Source: Lujinxingiaceae bacterium
GTDB taxonomy: Bacteria; Myxococcota_A; Bradymonadia; Bradymonadales; Bradymonadaceae
Reading direction: 5' to 3'
Assembly (NCBI GenBank): GCA_013697635.1
Contig: JACCWM010000077.1
Coordinates: 1 to 34,460 of the forward strand
Length of the DNA: 34,460 nt
The notes beneath the pieces were generated by a model. The model saw only the letters and a list, made by a program, of their open reading frames with translations. It ran no database searches and had not been told where the DNA came from. This document shows, in pieces, positions 31,568 to 34,460 of the stretch (its first letter is position 1; each line of letters begins with the position of its first letter). The translations under genes and the position numbers were made by a program.

Positions 31568-34330
31568 ATGACCGACAGCCCACTTGCCGCCCAAAAGCTC
31601 CCCGACCAGGACCAGCCCTGGCACACCCTGGCGGCCGACGAGGTTTTGGCCCACCACGCGCTTGACCCCTCAAGCGGGCTCAGCCAAACCGAGGCCACTC
31701 GCCGCCTGGCGCACTACGGCCCCAACCGTTTGCAGACCAGCGAAGGCCCGCGCTGGTGGCGCCTGCTGCTCAAGCAGTTTCTCGATCCGCTGATCTACAT
31801 TCTGATCGCCTCGGCCCTGGTCGCCCTGTTTTTTGGCAAATACATTGACACGGCCGTGATCGCCGCCGTGCTGATCATCAACGCGAGCATTGGCTTCGTC
31901 CAGGAGCTGCGTGCACGCCGCGCGATTGCGGCGCTGGCCCAGATGGCCGCTCCCAGGGCCGAAGTGCTGCGCGATGGCCACAGCGACGAAATCTCCAGCC
32001 AAGATGTCGTGCCCGGCGATCTCGTGCAACTGCGCGCCGGCGCGCGCGTGCCGGCCGATGTGCGCCTGATCGAGGCCAACGAGCTCGAGCTCGACGAATC
32101 GGCGCTCACCGGCGAGTCGGTGCCCACGCCCAAATCCGTTTCGCCACTCGATCAGGCGGAGCTCGTGCCCGGCGATCAGTTCAACATGGCCTTCTCGACC
32201 ACGATCGTCACCCGCGGCCGTGGCCGCGGTGTGGTCGTTCGCACGGGCACCCACAGCGAAATCGGCAAGATCGCCGCAGCCGTCAGCGAGATCGAAGACA
32301 CCCGAGCCCCGGTCCAGCACAAGGTCGAGACGCTGGGCAAGTGGATCGGCGCGGCCGTCGGCGCGCTCACCGTCGTCGTCACGCTCACCGGCATCTTACA
32401 AGGCCGCGGCGTCGACGACATCGTATCGATGGTCATCGCGCTGGCCGTGGCGGCCATCCCCGAGGCGCTTCCCGTGGTGCTCACCGTCACCCTGGCCGTG
32501 GGCGTTCGCCGCATGGCCGAGAAAAACGCGATCATCCGCTCGCTGCCCGCGGTCGAGACGCTCGGCAGCACGACGCTCATCGGCTCGGACAAGACCGGCA
32601 CGCTCACCCGAAACGAGATGACCGTTCGCGCCCTGTGGACCGGCGCCGAGCGCTTTGAGCTCGACGGCGGCGGCTACCACACCGAGGGCAGCATCACGCT
32701 GGCCGGCCAACCGGCGAGCCCTGGCGAGCATCGCGCCCTCGAGCTCACCTTGCTCATCGGCGTGCTCGCCAACGAGGTCGACCACCTGCCCTCCGAGCAG
32801 CACCCGGCAAGCGGCGACCCCACCGAGCTGGCCTTGCTCGTCGCCGCTACAAAGGCCGGCATCGACATCGAGGAAGTGCGCGCCCGACATCCCGAGCGCG
32901 AGCTCATACCTTTTGAGTCCGAGCGCCAGTTCATGGCCTCGCTCCACGCCCTGGCCGACGGCCCGGCCGCCCTCGTCAAAGGCTCTCCCGAGGCCGTGCT
33001 CGCCATCTGCACCCACCAGATCGGCCCCGACGGCGAACGACTCTCGCTCGACTCAGCCGCCGTGGTCGACAACGCGCGACGGCTGGCATCCGAAGGCCTT
33101 CGCGTGCTCGCCATGGCCTATCGCCCCGACACCCAGGCAGGGCTCGAGCAGGCGCTCGCTTCCAAGGATTTTGTCTTCGTCGGCCTGCAAGCCATGGAAG
33201 ACCCGGTTCGTCCCGAGGCCATCGAGGCCGTCGCCGCCGCGCGCGATGCCGGCATCCGCGTGATCATGCTCACCGGCGACCACCTCGAGACGGCCCAGGC
33301 GATCGGCCACCAACTGGGCCTTGGCGAGCGCAACGCGCGCGCCATCGAAGGGCGAAAGCTCGCCCAACTCGACGCCCACGCGCTCGATCAGACCGTTCGC
33401 GAGGTCGACATCTATGCCCGCGTCGCCCCCGAGCACAAGCTGGCGATCGTCGAGCAGCTCAAGCGCCAGGGCCACATCGTCGCCGTCACCGGCGACGGCG
33501 TCAACGACGCCCCCGCGCTTCGCGCAGCCCACCTCGGCGTCGCCATGGGCAAGAGCGGCACCGACGTCGCCCGCGAAGCCAGCGACATGGTGCTCAGCGA
33601 CGACAACTTCGCCACCCTCGCCGCCGCCGTCGAACAAGGCCGCGTGGTCTTTGCCAACATCCGCAAGGTCACCTACTTTTTGCTCTCCACCGGCGTCGGC
33701 CTCGTGCTCACGATCCTCTTCGCCCTCTTTGCCGGCTGGCCGCTCCCCTACCTGGCCGCCCAGGTGCTCTGGATCAACCTCGTGACCAAGGGCCTGCAAG
33801 ACGTCGCCCTGGCCTTCGAGCCCGGCGAGCCCGGCCTGCTCGAGGTGCCACCACGCGACCCCGACGAGGGCGTGCTCAATCGCCCCGTACTTGTCCGAAT
33901 GCTCACCATCGGCCTGTATCTGGCCGCCGTCACCCTGGCCGTCTTCTGGTGGGCGCTCCAATCAACGGGCGACCTCGTCCTGGCCCGCAGCATCGCCATG
34001 ACCCAGATGGTGCTCTTCCAGTTCTTTCATGTCGGCAACTGCCGCTCACTGCACCGCTCAATCTTCACCCTATCCCTGACCTCCAACCGCTTCCTCTTTC
34101 TCAGCGTTCTCGCCGCCCTGCTCGCCCAGATCGCCATCCTCTACGTCCCCGCACTCCAATTCGTCTTCCAAACCGCCCCCCTGGCCCTCGAACACTGGGT
34201 CATCATCACCCTGATCTCCACCACCATCATCGCCGTCGCCGAGCTCGACAAGTGGTGGCTTCGCCACCGCGGCCTCGGCCCCGGCCTCGCCCCGCAAAAG
34301 CCCGTTCACAATGCCATCACAACGCGATGA
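31568..34330 (+). CDS. P2-like cation-transporting P-type ATPase with altered ion site
   Basis: A 920-residue P-type ATPase. Visible motifs: actuator LTGESVP, phosphorylation site D341 in SDKTGTLTRNEM, nucleotide-domain KGSPEAV, hinge MLTGDH, GDGVNDAPALR, and TM4 PEALP. N-terminal (cation_ATPase_N) and C-terminal (ATPase_C) regions are present, as in Ca2+-type P2 ATPases. By eye the ion-binding residues differ from SERCA: the M5 stretch reads LSTGVGLV where SERCA has N768/E771, and M6 reads N737-L-V-T740-K741-G where the SERCA D800 site would be. The PEGLP Glu is kept. Ca2+ transport is therefore unproven, and the ion could be Na+, K+ or another cation. The ATG at 31568 has a weak Shine-Dalgarno sequence (AAGAG). 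Confidence 0.9.
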   Translation: MTDSPLAAQKLPDQDQPWHTLAADEVLAHHALDPSSGLSQTEATRRLAHYGPNRLQTSEGPRWWRLLLKQFLDPLIYILIASALVALFFGKYIDTAVIAAVLIINASIGFVQELRARRAIAALAQMAAPRAEVLRDGHSDEISSQDVVPGDLVQLRAGARVPADVRLIEANELELDESALTGESVPTPKSVSPLDQAELVPGDQFNMAFSTTIVTRGRGRGVVVRTGTHSEIGKIAAAVSEIEDTRAPVQHKVETLGKWIGAAVGALTVVVTLTGILQGRGVDDIVSMVIALAVAAIPEALPVVLTVTLAVGVRRMAEKNAIIRSLPAVETLGSTTLIGSDKTGTLTRNEMTVRALWTGAERFELDGGGYHTEGSITLAGQPASPGEHRALELTLLIGVLANEVDHLPSEQHPASGDPTELALLVAATKAGIDIEEVRARHPERELIPFESERQFMASLHALADGPAALVKGSPEAVLAICTHQIGPDGERLSLDSAAVVDNARRLASEGLRVLAMAYRPDTQAGLEQALASKDFVFVGLQAMEDPVRPEAIEAVAAARDAGIRVIMLTGDHLETAQAIGHQLGLGERNARAIEGRKLAQLDAHALDQTVREVDIYARVAPEHKLAIVEQLKRQGHIVAVTGDGVNDAPALRAAHLGVAMGKSGTDVAREASDMVLSDDNFATLAAAVEQGRVVFANIRKVTYFLLSTGVGLVLTILFALFAGWPLPYLAAQVLWINLVTKGLQDVALAFEPGEPGLLEVPPRDPDEGVLNRPVLVRMLTIGLYLAAVTLAVFWWALQSTGDLVLARSIAMTQMVLFQFFHVGNCRSLHRSIFTLSLTSNRFLFLSVLAALLAQIAILYVPALQFVFQTAPLALEHWVIITLISTTIIAVAELDKWWLRHRGLGPGLAPQKPVHNAITTR

Positions 34331-34360
34331 CCGCTCACGCGCCGAGGGCGGGACCTCAGC

Positions 34361-34421
34361 GTCCGCCGTAGGCTCCGCGGACTCGTCGGCTAGCGCCGAC
34401 TCGAACCGCTTTGCCTACGGC
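34361..34421. repeat. Nested inverted-repeat cluster (REP-like structured element)
   Basis: GCCGTAGGC at 34365-34373 pairs with GCCTACGGC at 34413-34421, bracketing inner hairpins including GTCGGC-TAGC-GCCGAC (34385-34400) and a CCGCGG centre. It lies 30 bp after the ATPase stop and is not coding. It resembles the palindromic intergenic repeats often dispersed in large genomes. No second copy was found in the window. Confidence 0.5.
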
Positions 34422-34439
34422 TACCGAAGAAACTAACCA

Positions 34440-34460
34440 CCTCCCTATCGGGAGGCTCTT
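34440..34460 (+). terminator. Probable terminator at window edge (partial)
   Basis: Hairpin CCTCCC-TATC-GGGAGG at 34440-34455 followed by CTCTT at the window end. The next bases are not visible, so the U-tract cannot be judged. It could end transcription of the P-type ATPase gene. Confidence 0.5.

Noticed and set aside
1-34460. Search for tRNA, rRNA, riboswitches, insertion sequences, integrases and CRISPR arrays
   Set aside because: No matching signature, transposase gene or direct-repeat/spacer pattern was found by reading both strands; small RNAs cannot be excluded by eye.

Overview
The window is a high-GC chromosomal stretch packed with genes on both strands. It probably comes from a free-living delta-proteobacterial/Myxococcota-type organism, possibly Bradymonadales-like. 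Clues are the many lipoproteins with Asn- or Cys-rich linkers and RCC1-like repeats, a Hanks-type kinase fused to a formylglycine-generating-enzyme-like domain, a secreted subtilase with a Cys / transmembrane / Arg tail resembling MYXO-CTERM, and a five-helix succinate dehydrogenase membrane subunit. This placement is inference from gene content; there is no rRNA or other phylogenetic marker in the window.

Layout. 1-729: 3' part of a glutathionyl-hydroquinone-reductase-like gene. 845-2404: ComM/YifB AAA+ protein, separated by a bidirectional terminator from the convergent clpS-clpA pair (5189-2490, minus). 5467-8498: pdxH, an unrecognised membrane protein and an SCP2-type thiolase. 9269-8517 (minus): an IPCT-like nucleotidyltransferase. 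9536-11665: a membrane protein and a response regulator with a degenerate HD-GYP-like output domain. 11724-18072: an envelope-directed series (Ca-loop subtilase, small unknown protein, lipoprotein, lipid-anchored TldD-like metallopeptidase), then phenylalanine 4-hydroxylase, closed by a second bidirectional terminator. 18520-18146 (minus): a cupredoxin-fold lipoprotein that has lost copper ligands. 18781-22852: a serine/threonine kinase-FGE fusion overlapping a CorA transporter. 22990-24786: a large Cys-repeat/RCC1 lipoprotein. 28280-24872 (minus): the sdhCAB operon. 28478-29947: an HTTM-like membrane protein. 31410-29954 (minus): two paralogous lipoproteins with overlapping genes. 31568-34330: a P2-like P-type ATPase, followed by a dense hairpin-rich tail to the window end.

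Most of the content is housekeeping: protein quality control (ClpAS), respiration (SdhCAB), PLP synthesis, Phe hydroxylation and cation transport. It is mixed with poorly characterised surface and periplasmic proteins. I found no CRISPR array, phage, insertion sequence, tRNA or rRNA, and no clearly new multi-gene defence or biosynthetic system. The best leads are the kinase-FGE/CorA pair, the lipid-anchored TldD protein without a TldE partner, several families with altered active sites (HD-GYP, cupredoxin, P-type ATPase) and the structured repeat at the right end.
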